Source of the DNA: UBA2144 sp043819035
GTDB lineage: Bacteria > Patescibacteriota > Gracilibacteria > Peribacterales > Peribacteraceae
NCBI GenBank assembly: GCA_043819035.1
Contig: JBDRFD010000095.1
Span: 1-17,470 of the forward strand
DNA: 17,470 nt
Direction: 5' to 3'
Positions 6,404-11,956 of the stretch are shown here, one piece after another. The notes under the pieces were generated by a model. The model ran no database searches, was not told the origin of the DNA, and worked only from the letters and a program-made list of their open reading frames with translations. A program made the translations under genes and the position numbers. Numbering within the stretch: position 1 is the first letter of the stretch; each line of letters starts with the position of its first letter.

Positions 6404-7388
6404 CCAACTCCCCAACCAAACTCTTCTCCAGAATGTTCCTAAGGCGTTCTGGGTTTTTAGACTGCGTGAGCGCCCACATGAGTTTGACGGTTGCACATTC
6501 GAAGGTCATGTTGCTTCCGGAAATAATCCCGAGACGCTCCAGTGTGAGCTGCTTTCTGAAGTGGTGCATGTCCACTTGCCCACGAATAGCTTGTGATGTG
6601 GTGAGTACCGGAATATCGGCTTTTGTCACTTTTCTGAGCCAATCAAAGAGGTGCTCAGGAAGCATTCCCGGACCGTATGTGCGCAATACAAGTCCATGTG
6701 GCTCACTCTCCAGAACCGCATCGAGGTACCGATCCTGAATTCCCGGATGCAAAGTGAGAATCGCCACATTTGTATCAAATGTGGGCTGGCATTTGAGCGT
6801 TCTCTTGCGACGCACAATGCGATCATGCGAAAGGTGCACCTGCTGATTGAATTCAGCGAGTGCAGGGCATGTGAGAGTGTCAAATGTACGGAGAAGTGAC
6901 TGATCGACTTTCTTTGTACGCGATCCTCTTAGCACCCTGGGTCCGAGAACCACACACACTTCGGCAAGATCCAACTGAGCAGCGCGGATCGCATAAATGA
7001 GATTTGTCCGACCATCTCCCGCGATGTCATTGATAGGATGAATCGCTCCAGTGAGAATAACCGGCTTACTGAGTCCCTGCAAAGCAAAGCTCAGTGCCGC
7101 TGCGGTGTAACTCATGGTGTTCGTCCCATGGACAATGACGAATCCCTCAAATTCATCATAAAGCTCTTCAATCTTCAGTGCCATCTCTATCCAGTCTTCC
7201 GGTCTAATCTCAGATGAACCGACATTCTTGAGCGAGAAAAACTGCAGAGCAACCTCGCGCTGGAGCTCCGGAAGGAATCTGTGTATTTCATTAAGTGACT
7301 CTATAGGCTCAATACGCCCTGTTTTTTGGTTCACCTTCATCCCGATTGAGCCTCCTACGTAGAGTAATGCGATCTTTGAACGCGCCAT
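6396..7388 (-). CDS. Type I L-asparaginase-like protein with altered catalytic residues
   Basis: 330 aa with the two-domain asparaginase layout: N-terminal LLYVGGSIGM (residues 8-17), SSEIRPEDW (58-66), VHGTNTMSYTAAALSFAL (86-103), PVILTGAIHPI, LRGSRTKKVD (153-162), and a C-terminal domain with GIISGSNMTFECATVKLMWAL. Against E. coli AnsA (recalled from memory) the nucleophile Thr14 is Ser14, Tyr24 is replaced by Arg25, and Asp92 of the HGTDTM motif is Asn90. Thr89 and Lys160 remain. The fold is clear, but ordinary asparagine hydrolysis is therefore doubtful, and a different amide substrate or a weakened enzyme is possible. It is preceded by its own promoter and follows gmk on the same strand. 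Confidence 0.88.
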   Translation of the reverse strand: MARSKIALLYVGGSIGMKVNQKTGRIEPIESLNEIHRFLPELQREVALQFFSLKNVGSSEIRPEDWIEMALKIEELYDEFEGFVIVHGTNTMSYTAAALSFALQGLSKPVILTGAIHPINDIAGDGRTNLIYAIRAAQLDLAEVCVVLGPRVLRGSRTKKVDQSLLRTFDTLTCPALAEFNQQVHLSHDRIVRRKRTLKCQPTFDTNVAILTLHPGIQDRYLDAVLESEPHGLVLRTYGPGMLPEHLFDWLRKVTKADIPVLTTSQAIRGQVDMHHFRKQLTLERLGIISGSNMTFECATVKLMWALTQSKNPERLRNILEKSLVGELDE

Positions 7389-7394
7389 GGATGA

Positions 7395-7422
7395 AGTCTA
7401 TTGAAATGCCTCAGGCATGCAA
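7395..7422 (-). promoter_or_regulatory. Promoter of the asparaginase-like gene
   Basis: On the minus strand TTGCAT (7422-7417), a 16-bp spacer and TAGACT (7400-7395) precede the ATG (7388) by 6 nt. This is one of the better promoters in the window and again leaderless. Confidence 0.5.
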
Positions 7423-7450
7423 GAATTAAACTGATAGATTTCCTAAGAAA

Positions 7451-7502
7451 TTGATAATTGATAATTGATAATTAATTGTCCATTGATCAATTATCAATTA
7501 AT
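7451..7502. repeat. ATTGATA iterated hairpin containing the gmk stop codon
   Basis: TTGATAATTGATAATTGATAATTAATTG (7451-7478) can pair with AATTATCAATTAAT (7489-7502) across a 10-nt loop. The last five codons of gmk (LLIDN) and its TGA (7487-7489) are encoded by this arm on the minus strand. Confidence 0.85.
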
Positions 7503-8074
7503 AGAACTTGCTCAACTTCCACCACTGTCTCCTCAAGTTTTCCCTCCAGATTCACTACTTGATGATCACACAACTCTGCATAAGTTAACTCTTGTTCCAT
7601 GCTCGCAATACGTCGCTTCAATTCTTCATCCGCAATGGGGGCTCGCTTGCGGATGCGATCGATGAGCTGCTCCTTGTTTTCCGGGAGGATGAACACTGTT
7701 TCCAGTTTATATGGCGCATCTTCGCCGCGGAAAAAACTGTGACTGCGAATACTATCGAACCCCTGCACATCCACTTCGCGAACTACAACTTTTCCATCTT
7801 CGATGTACGGAACAATTTCATCAACGAGTGTTCCATAACGCTCAGTCCCATGAACCACAGCCCACTCAAGAACTTTGTTCTCTTCGATCAACCCATCGAA
7901 CTCTTCGTCGGAAACAAATCGATACAGATCATCCCCTTCCCCCTTCCGATGAGGACGCGTGGTGGCACTTCGTGGAAAGTGCAGCTGAGGATGGCGTGCT
8001 TTTAGTGACTGAAGTATAACGCTTTTTCCAACACCGCTTGGGCCGATGATGAGGACGAGTTTGCCTTGCCTCAT
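7487..8074 (-). CDS. gmk: Guanylate kinase
   Basis: Phosphorylates GMP to GDP using ATP. I place the start at 8074 (MRQGKLVLI), giving 195 aa. The longer frame to 8152 would add 26 residues translated from the repeat upstream. Motifs: P-loop GPSGVGKS near the N-terminus, GMP-binding SATTRPHRKGEGDDLYRFVS, FDGLIEENKVLEWAVVHGTERYGT, and the lid-region RIRKRAPIADEELKRRI. The TTRPHRKGE block has His where family members usually have Pro. TACGAT lies 8 nt before the chosen ATG. The extreme C-terminus LLIDN is encoded by the ATTGATA array, so the repeat has supplied the end of the protein. Confidence 0.95.
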   Translation of the reverse strand: MRQGKLVLIIGPSGVGKSVILQSLKARHPQLHFPRSATTRPHRKGEGDDLYRFVSDEEFDGLIEENKVLEWAVVHGTERYGTLVDEIVPYIEDGKVVVREVDVQGFDSIRSHSFFRGEDAPYKLETVFILPENKEQLIDRIRKRAPIADEELKRRIASMEQELTYAELCDHQVVNLEGKLEETVVEVEQVLLIDN

Positions 8075-8110
8075 TGAGGAAGATCGTAGCGGAGTGTAGT
8101 TTTTGAAGCT

Positions 8111-8279
8111 ACCTATAAGGTTATAGGTTATAGGTTTGATCCTTCGAATCACTCAGAACAAGTAGGTTTGTGATATAGGCTTAATAGCGAAAAGGTTGGT
8201 TAACCCCTTCCCTGATCACCTCTTCCCCAAACCCTGCCTGCCGGCAGGCAGGCTAAAAACCTAACACCTAACACCTTTT
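8111..8279. repeat. Composite GGTTATAGGTT repeat with two palindrome cassettes
   Basis: ACCTATAAGGTTATAGGTTATAGGTTT (8111-8137) is followed by GATCCTTCGAATCACTCAGAA (8138-8158, a degenerate CCTTCGA...CTCAGGA palindrome), then CAAGTAGGTTTGTG. Further on, CTTCCCCAAAC is followed by the perfect 20-nt palindrome CCTGCCTGCCGGCAGGCAGG (8233-8252), then C and TAAAAACCTAACACCTAACACCTTTT. The junction TTCCCCAAAC|palindrome|CTA is the same as at 2611-2642. Region 8075-8275 holds no gene that I can support. Confidence 0.8.
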
Positions 8280-8304
8280 CAATATGCTCTATAAATGATA
8301 TAAT
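8276..8304 (+). promoter_or_regulatory. Strong promoter of the ncRNA
   Basis: TTTTCA (8276-8281), a 17-bp spacer and a perfect TATAAT (8299-8304). Transcription would start near 8311. The -35 overlaps the end of the composite repeat. Confidence 0.65.
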
Positions 8305-8310
8305 AATCAG

Positions 8311-8649
8311 ATTCGTCCTTTCGCAACACAAAGCAGGAAGAGGCGAGAAGTGACGCCATGATTCGTATGGCTTGCCAGGCTTCTCGCTCAGCATCCTCAT
8401 GCAGCATGGTCCTTTTCCCGGGACTAGTTCCCGGGCATTGGGATCTTAAGATTCCTCTGTATTAAAGTCACTTCTCTCCCCTCCCTGCTCACACTCTACA
8501 CAAATACACAATGCTTACTTCCAAAGCTAACAGGAAGACCGATGCCCGAGTATTCGGGCTCTCACAAACACAAACAAACGGATGGTAACCGCCAAAATAC
8601 CAAAGTAGGGAGGTGGGCATCTGCCCCTCACGGGTGGATGCCCTTTTTA
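8311..8649 (+). ncRNA. Unidentified structured RNA of about 340 nt
   Basis: The region lies between a strong promoter and a strong intrinsic terminator, with no convincing ORF. A long-range stem joins 8332-8354 to 8467-8489 (20 of 23 positions paired; inner GAGAAGTGAC/GTCACTTCTC perfect). The 5' strand of this stem can instead form a local hairpin, GCGAGAAG (8343-8350) with CTTCTCGC (8380-8387), capped by GCCAT/ATGGC, so two exclusive folds exist. Other stems are CCCGGGA/TCCCGGG near 8417-8435, GCCCGA/TCGGGC near 8543-8558 and a possible pairing of CCTCCCT (8480-8486) with AGGGAGG (8607-8613). I do not find the conserved cores of RNase P RNA, tmRNA or SRP RNA. A 6S-like regulatory RNA is possible. 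A 25-codon ATG frame at 8511-8588 lies inside but has no ribosome signal. Confidence 0.6.
8614..8648 (+). terminator. Intrinsic terminator of the ncRNA
   Basis: GGGCATC (8615-8621) pairs with GATGCCC (8637-8643), with further pairing inside (CCC/GGG), followed directly by TTTTT. Confidence 0.85.
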
Positions 8650-8650
8650 A

Positions 8651-8887
8651 ATGACCTCACCCCCATCCCCTTCCTTCGCTGAGTTATTTTTCGAGTGAAT
8701 TACCTTACCTATGCCAATGTTGAAATGTTGGCGAAAGAGGGGGGCTTCGTTATTGAAGAAAGCAAAGTTCTTTACTTGTTAAACAGAGCTCCCCTCTCCT
8801 TTTCCTATGATAGAAGTTATAGATTTGCATCTCACAGGAAGCACCAACGACTTTTCAGAAAAGGAGAGTGGCAGGGGGTGAGGTCAT
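8651..8887. mobile_element. 237-bp element with 14-bp perfect terminal inverted repeats (MITE-like)
   Basis: ATGACCTCACCCCC (8651-8664) is exactly inverted at 8874-8887. Inside, CTCTCCTTTTC (8794-8804) is inverted at 8858-8868, so the right half is itself a hairpin. The sequence AACAGAGCTCCCCTC (8782-8796) is identical to 17155-17169 at the right end of the DUF559 element in rsmG, linking the two elements. No transposase-like ORF is present. The open frame crossing it is not protein-like. The right terminus overlaps the stop codon of the DUF389 gene. Confidence 0.6.
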
Positions 8888-9576
8888 CCTTTCTCCTCCG
8901 TCACCCTCTCTATCGCTTTTTTCTCGGTATTCCCTGTATCCAAGAAACCCAGCACCCAGAAGACGATAAACGCCGCCATGCAGATGCCGATAAAGTTAGC
9001 TCCAAAGAGGATAAGCGAATTTTTGACGAGACTGTACTGATTGAGTGCAATCCCGATCCCTGCTGCGCAGAGTGGCGGAAGAACGGAAACTGCAATGGCC
9101 ACACCTGCAATAGTGGATGCGAGGTTCTTCTTTACAAACGCAAATGCCCCGGCAACACCGCTGCAGAAGGCGATGAAGATGTAGATTCCCGGTGTGATCT
9201 GGTCCGGGATCCACGAGACCACATGGTATGTCTGTGAAAGCACAATCGTGAGAAGCGCGGAGGCCAAGAGAACGATCAGAATCGAGAAGAGCAAAATCAT
9301 GAGAGAGCGCAGAATGCCGTCCAAACTCCCGGACACCAGCGAGAGAGAAAGGGAAAGCATCGGAATCATCAACGGCGCGAGAATCATTCCTCCAATAATC
9401 ACCGCAACATTGTTGAGTAGTAACCCTGGTGTCACGATCAATATCGCGAGGAGCAGAAGCAGGTAATACCCGCTCCTCAGCGTCCCCTGCGAGACAAGGT
9501 TTTCGATCGCCTCCTGGCGCTCCTGCTTTGTTGATTCCAGAAGGGATGATTCGCGACGAAGAAATGGCCAGAACAT
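8884..9576 (-). CDS. DUF389 family membrane protein
   Basis: 230 aa with a short cytoplasmic N-terminus (ESTKQERQEAIENLVSQG) and about six transmembrane segments. Family hallmarks are LLNNVAVIIGGMILAPLMIPMLSLSLSLVSGS (about residues 53-84) and the second half AFAFVKKNLASTIAGVAIAVSVLPPLCAAGIGIAL (about 144-178) with GANFIGI. DUF389 proteins are predicted transporters of unknown substrate. The last codons and TGA (8886-8884) coincide with the terminal repeat of the 237-bp element, so the C-terminus EEKG may have been set by the insertion. It is divergent from gap. Confidence 0.92.
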   Translation of the reverse strand: MFWPFLRRESSLLESTKQERQEAIENLVSQGTLRSGYYLLLLLAILIVTPGLLLNNVAVIIGGMILAPLMIPMLSLSLSLVSGSLDGILRSLMILLFSILIVLLASALLTIVLSQTYHVVSWIPDQITPGIYIFIAFCSGVAGAFAFVKKNLASTIAGVAIAVSVLPPLCAAGIGIALNQYSLVKNSLILFGANFIGICMAAFIVFWVLGFLDTGNTEKKAIERVTEEKG

Positions 9577-9720
9577 TAGACCCAGTTTTACACAAAAGTA
9601 TGAGGAATATCCAGTGTTACTTGACTTCGGTTGTCTTCAAACCAGACAAGAATTGATTAAAACATAGAATTTCTCTACCATTTCCCTCCTTTCTGCCATC
9701 TGCATGGATGATCTTTTTAT

Positions 9721-9774
9721 CCCTGCACAAGCAGGGAGGATTGTTCATTTGCATTTTCGGCATAGTCAAAGGAG
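9721..9774 (+). promoter_or_regulatory. Leader hairpin and strong Shine-Dalgarno of gap
   Basis: CCCTGC ACAA GCAGGG (9721-9736) is a perfect 6-bp hairpin in the gap leader. AAAGGAG (9768-9774) lies 6 nt before the ATG. This is the only textbook Shine-Dalgarno I see in the window. A TAGAAT box at 9665-9670 could be the -10, which would make the leader about 110 nt. Confidence 0.55.
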
Positions 9775-9780
9775 AAAGCC

Positions 9781-10893
9781 ATGTTAGATCGTAGTGGTAT
9801 TCCCGTAGGAATTAACGGGATTGGTGGTCGCATTGGAGGCAATGCTTTGCGCGTGATGATTGAACATCCAGATCTCAAGTTCAATGTCATCGCAGGCAAC
9901 GATATCGGCCTCGACCGCAAAGACCCCGCGGGCAACTTTGTTCAGATCAAGGCCCACGATTCCACATTCGGACCGTGGCCTTGCAGGATGTCCGTAGACC
10001 AGGGGAAATTGCTCCTTGAAACCAGGAAAGAAGCAGCTCATATCACTCTCTTCTCCGAGCGTGATCCGGCAAACATCTTCTGGGGACAGAAGGGCATCAA
10101 AGGTATTGCGGAATGCACAGGTGTTTTCCGTTCCCGTGCAACTGATGGTAATCCCGGGTACGATTCTCACTTGAGTGGTGGCGCGAAATGTGTCGCCCTC
10201 TCAGCCCCTGCGAAGGACGATGTACTAACTGTCGTGTACGGTGTGCACGAGAAGGACCTCAGCAAGGAACCGCTCTTGAGTGGTGCAAGCTGCACAAGCG
10301 GCAGCATCGCGTTCCCATTGAAGGCTCTACTCTCACATAAGGAGGAGTGGGGCTTCAATGCCGGCTTCATATGCACCGTTCATGCATACACCGCCGGGGA
10401 ACAAGGGCTGCAGGATCAGCCCAAGCACATCACCCCCGGAAGCAGACGCATGTTCGCCGGTCCAGTCAACATCATCCCTACAACTACCGGAGCCGCCAAG
10501 GCGATTCCGAACGTCGATGGTTTGGGTGAAGGCATGGCCGGAATACCCTTCGATGGATACGCACTTCGCGTACCTGTCATCTCGGGAAGTGCGACACTCC
10601 TCAATGTCACACTGGCCAAAGAACCCCCACTTGAAGAAGTTCTCCAATGCTTTCGCTCATTGGCAGCACAACGCAAAATGAATGGGAAGTTCGCTGTCAA
10701 CGAAGATCCGCACAAGCATGTCAGCGGACTCCCGCTCGTCAGCAGTGCGATCATTGCCCGGCCGGAAAGCTCGATCATCGATGTGGAAAACTGCCTCAAG
10801 CAGGGATCGATGTACTCGTTTCTCTGCTGGTACGGCAACGAGTGGGGCTACGTGTACCGCCTCGTCGAGGCGCTGCACGAGCAGTGCTCCTAA
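9781..10893 (+). CDS. gap: Divergent glyceraldehyde-3-phosphate dehydrogenase
   Basis: Glycolytic NAD(P)-dependent dehydrogenase, 370 aa, longer than the usual about 335. The N-terminal Rossmann motif is GINGIGGRIGG (residues 10-20) instead of GFGRIGR. The catalytic region is GASCTSGS (168-175) with Cys171, where most enzymes have SCTTNC, so the conserved Asn and second Cys are absent. TVHAYT follows with His201, then NIIPTTTGAAKAI (230-242), GYALRVPVISGS (259-270) and the C-terminal WYGNEWGYVYRLVE (350-363). The main catalytic pair and substrate loop remain, so activity is likely, but the enzyme is an unusual subtype. Codon choice looks more GC-rich than neighbours and it alone has a strong Shine-Dalgarno, which together hint at high expression or acquisition by transfer. 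Confidence 0.93.
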   Translation: MLDRSGIPVGINGIGGRIGGNALRVMIEHPDLKFNVIAGNDIGLDRKDPAGNFVQIKAHDSTFGPWPCRMSVDQGKLLLETRKEAAHITLFSERDPANIFWGQKGIKGIAECTGVFRSRATDGNPGYDSHLSGGAKCVALSAPAKDDVLTVVYGVHEKDLSKEPLLSGASCTSGSIAFPLKALLSHKEEWGFNAGFICTVHAYTAGEQGLQDQPKHITPGSRRMFAGPVNIIPTTTGAAKAIPNVDGLGEGMAGIPFDGYALRVPVISGSATLLNVTLAKEPPLEEVLQCFRSLAAQRKMNGKFAVNEDPHKHVSGLPLVSSAIIARPESSIIDVENCLKQGSMYSFLCWYGNEWGYVYRLVEALHEQCS

Positions 10894-10918
10894 GCCGACT
10901 GTGCCAAAGCAAATGATT

Positions 10919-10953
10919 TACCCGGTGTCCCTCACGAGGGGATGCCGGGTTTT
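10919..10953 (+). terminator. Intrinsic terminator of gap
   Basis: ACCCGG..TCCCTC pairs with GAGGGGA..CCGGGT, followed by TTTT (10950-10953). It lies about 25 nt after the gap stop. Confidence 0.85.
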
Positions 10954-11023
10954 CTGCTGGAAGAGATTGTTTCAAAAGAGGTCAAATGCTACGCTCTTGC
11001 GGCAAATCGGTCTTTGATTTTGC

Positions 11024-11065
11024 ATGCGCCCGTAGCCCTGCCTGCCGGCATGCAGGTTAGTCCGG
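11024..11065 (+). pseudogene. 5' fragment of tRNA-Arg interrupted by a 20-nt palindrome
   Basis: GCGCCCGTAGC (11026-11036) and TTAGTCCGG (11057-11065) are identical to the first 20 nt of the intact tRNA-Arg at 11129-11148, split exactly between the two by CCTGCCTGCCGGCATGCAGG (11037-11056, one mismatched pair from the perfect palindrome seen at 2620 and 8233). After 11065 similarity to the tRNA stops. No target-site duplication is apparent. Confidence 0.8.
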
Positions 11066-11088
11066 CCAAGCCGAAGGCGTAATATAAA
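11057..11088 (+). promoter_or_regulatory. Possible tRNA-Arg promoter inside the pseudo-copy region
   Basis: TTAGTC (11057-11062), a 17-bp spacer and TAATATAAA (11080-11088) precede the intact tRNA by about 40 nt. The -35 match is weak and lies within the tRNA fragment. Confidence 0.3.
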
Positions 11089-11128
11089 AGGCACGCGTTG
11101 CCTGATCTGATCTTTTCTTCCTCCATAT

Positions 11129-11206
11129 GCGCCCGTAGCTTAGTCCGGATAAAGCGTCTGGTTGCGGTCCAGGAGATCGCAGGTTCGAATCCTGCCGGGC
11201 GCACCA
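11129..11206 (+). tRNA. tRNA-Arg(GCG)
   Basis: Complete cloverleaf of 78 nt including encoded CCA: acceptor GCGCCCG/CGGGCGC, D-stem GCTT/AAGC, anticodon stem TCTGG/CCAGG (one U-G), loop TTGCGGT with anticodon GCG, T-stem GCAGG/CCTGC with TTCGAAT. It reads CGC and CGU. A GCG anticodon in place of the usual bacterial ACG (inosine) suggests CGN decoding without A34-to-I editing. Confidence 0.9.
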
Positions 11207-11288
11207 TTCGACTCGCATCAGCGAGTCGAATGATCCTGAGCGAACGAAGCGAAGCGTAGAGAGTCGAAGGACCCTACATCGCTGATGC
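11206..11288. repeat. Hairpins of the CCTTCGACTC...CTCAGGA palindrome family
   Basis: ATTCGACTCGC (11206-11216) and GCGAGTCGAAT (11221-11231) form a perfect 11-bp hairpin with loop ATCA directly after the tRNA-Arg CCA. Next comes a CCTGAGCGAACG...AGTCGAAGGACC element (about 11234-11272), the same family as the inserts at 8138-8158 and 11991-12012. GCATCAGCGA (11215-11224) is also inverted at 11279-11288. Confidence 0.7.
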
Positions 11289-11324
11289 TCGCTCATGGCA
11301 AGCCATTAGATACTAAGGGGCTTG

Positions 11325-11409
11325 CCCCGAAGTGACGCGCAGTTTGCTATGCGTTTTCTTTGACGAATGCTTACACAATTGAGTAACCTTATGCGCGTCT
11401 ACTTCGGGG
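11325..11409 (+). promoter_or_regulatory. Long leader hairpin that pairs with the 5' end of tRNA-Ala
   Basis: CCCCGAAGTGACGCGCA (11325-11341) is complementary to TGCGCGTCTACTTCGGGG (11392-11409) with a single bulged base. The last four bases of the 3' arm (GGGG, 11406-11409) are the first four bases of tRNA-Ala. In a precursor transcript this stem would cover the RNase P cleavage site. Confidence 0.6.
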
Positions 11410-11482
11410 CTATAGCTCAGCTGGCTAGAGCATCTGCATGGCATGCAGAGGGTCGAGGGTTCGAATCCCTCTAGCTCCACCA
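11406..11482 (+). tRNA. tRNA-Ala(GGC)
   Basis: 77 nt with encoded CCA: acceptor GGGGCTA/TAGCTCC (one G-U, at the third pair), D-stem GCTC/GAGC, anticodon stem TCTGC/GCAGA with loop ATGGCAT (anticodon GGC), T-stem GAGGG/CCCTC with TTCGAAT. The usual alanine identity element is a G3-U70 pair, which this acceptor has. Confidence 0.93.
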
Positions 11483-11580
11483 ACCTCCGCAGGAGGTTGT
11501 CAACCGTAGCCTCGCCGCAGCGAGCGAAGGTTGACTATTCACCTGAGACCTCCTGACTACGGTTGGCAGGCCAACTCAAA
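11481..11580. repeat. Cluster of overlapping hairpins after tRNA-Ala
   Basis: CAACCTCC/GGAGGTTG (11481-11499) starts on the CCA end. Next is GTCAACC...CTCGC/GCGAG...GGTTGAC (11499-11535). CAACCGTAG (11501-11509) is also the exact inverse of CTACGGTTG (11557-11565), so alternative pairings compete. The rest of the gap to tRNA-Lys (11581-11688) is AT-rich and shows no feature beyond a TTGACT and a GTATAC palindrome. Confidence 0.6.
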
Positions 11581-11688
11581 ATCAATAGAATGTCCTTCCT
11601 ATGTGGCACTATGTATACATACTAGAAAATGAATTAATGAACATAAATTGTTGACTCATAACATCATTCACCTACCCTGCCTCCACCT

Positions 11689-11764
11689 GGGGACCATAGC
11701 TTAGTTTGGGAAAGCACCCTGTTTTACAGGGAAGTCATCGTGGGTTCGACTCCCATGGTCTCCA
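11689..11764 (+). tRNA. Probable tRNA-Lys(UUU) with irregular anticodon arm
   Basis: Acceptor GGGGACC/GGTCTCC (one G-U), D-stem GCTT/AAGC, T-stem GTGGG/CCCAT with TTCGACT, discriminator A. CCA is not encoded. The anticodon arm folds best as CCCT-GTTTTAC-AGGG, giving U33, anticodon UUU and A37, but the fifth pair would be A-A. G32 and C38 can pair to leave a five-base loop. The acceptor is followed by ATA rather than the usual TA. Lysine is the best reading, not a certain one. Confidence 0.6.
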
Positions 11765-11788
11765 CTTGAAGAGTTCTTGCTCATCATC

Positions 11789-11864
11789 GCCCCGGTAGCT
11801 CAATTGGATAGAGCATAGAGGCCAATAACCTCTAAGGTTACGGGTTCAAATCCCGTCTGGGGCT
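11789..11864 (+). tRNA. Non-canonical tRNA, six-pair anticodon stem, loop CCAAUAA
   Basis: Acceptor GCCCCGG/CTGGGGC, D-stem GCTC/GAGC and T-stem ACGGG/CCCGT with TTCAAAT are all sound, so this is clearly tRNA-derived. The anticodon arm pairs TAGAGG with CCTCTA (six pairs) around CCAATAA. In that register position 33 is C, not U, and the anticodon would be AAU (Ile). With a five-pair stem the loop is nine bases. The discriminator is U and CCA is not encoded. It may be a decayed tRNA or a special tRNA-like RNA. The body resembles tRNA-Arg of the GCCCCGGTAGCTCAATTGGATAGAGC type. Confidence 0.55.
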
Positions 11865-11868
11865 TAGT

Positions 11869-11885
11869 CAGCAGAGCTTCTGCTG
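11869..11885 (+). repeat. CAGCAGA/TCTGCTG hairpin after the last tRNA
   Basis: A perfect 7-bp hairpin with loop GCT begins five bases after the tRNA body and precedes the terminator. It may assist 3'-end processing. Confidence 0.5.
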
Positions 11886-11891
11886 GCGAAC

Positions 11892-11932
11892 GAGGACGGT
11901 GGCTCCCAGTACCCCACCGTCCTCTATTTTTT
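11892..11932 (+). terminator. Strong intrinsic terminator of the tRNA cluster
   Basis: GAGGACGGTGG (11892-11902) pairs perfectly with CCACCGTCCTC (11914-11924), followed by TATTTTTT (11925-11932). Confidence 0.92.
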
Positions 11933-11956
11933 AATGGAAAAACAGATGCCACCCGC

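Noticed and set aside
8075..8152. 26-residue N-terminal extension of guanylate kinase
   Set aside because: It is encoded largely by the repeat region. The P-loop spacing is normal when starting at 8074.
8200..8400. 66-codon minus-strand frame
   Set aside because: It is antisense to the ncRNA promoter and runs through the palindrome (ACLPAGR). It has no protein-like character.
8511..8588. 25-codon ORF inside the ncRNA, possible leader peptide
   Set aside because: It has no ribosome-binding signal or nearby -10, lies within predicted stems, and no downstream gene on that strand could be regulated by it.
8311..8649. RNase P RNA, tmRNA or SRP RNA
   Set aside because: I looked for GAGGAAAGTCC, a GGTTCGA tRNA-like 3' end with alanine acceptor, and the GGAAGCAGCC loop. 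None is present on either strand.
8695..9237. 180-codon plus-strand frame across the 237-bp element and DUF389
   Set aside because: The second half is antisense to a clear DUF389 gene and the first half translates the inverted repeats.
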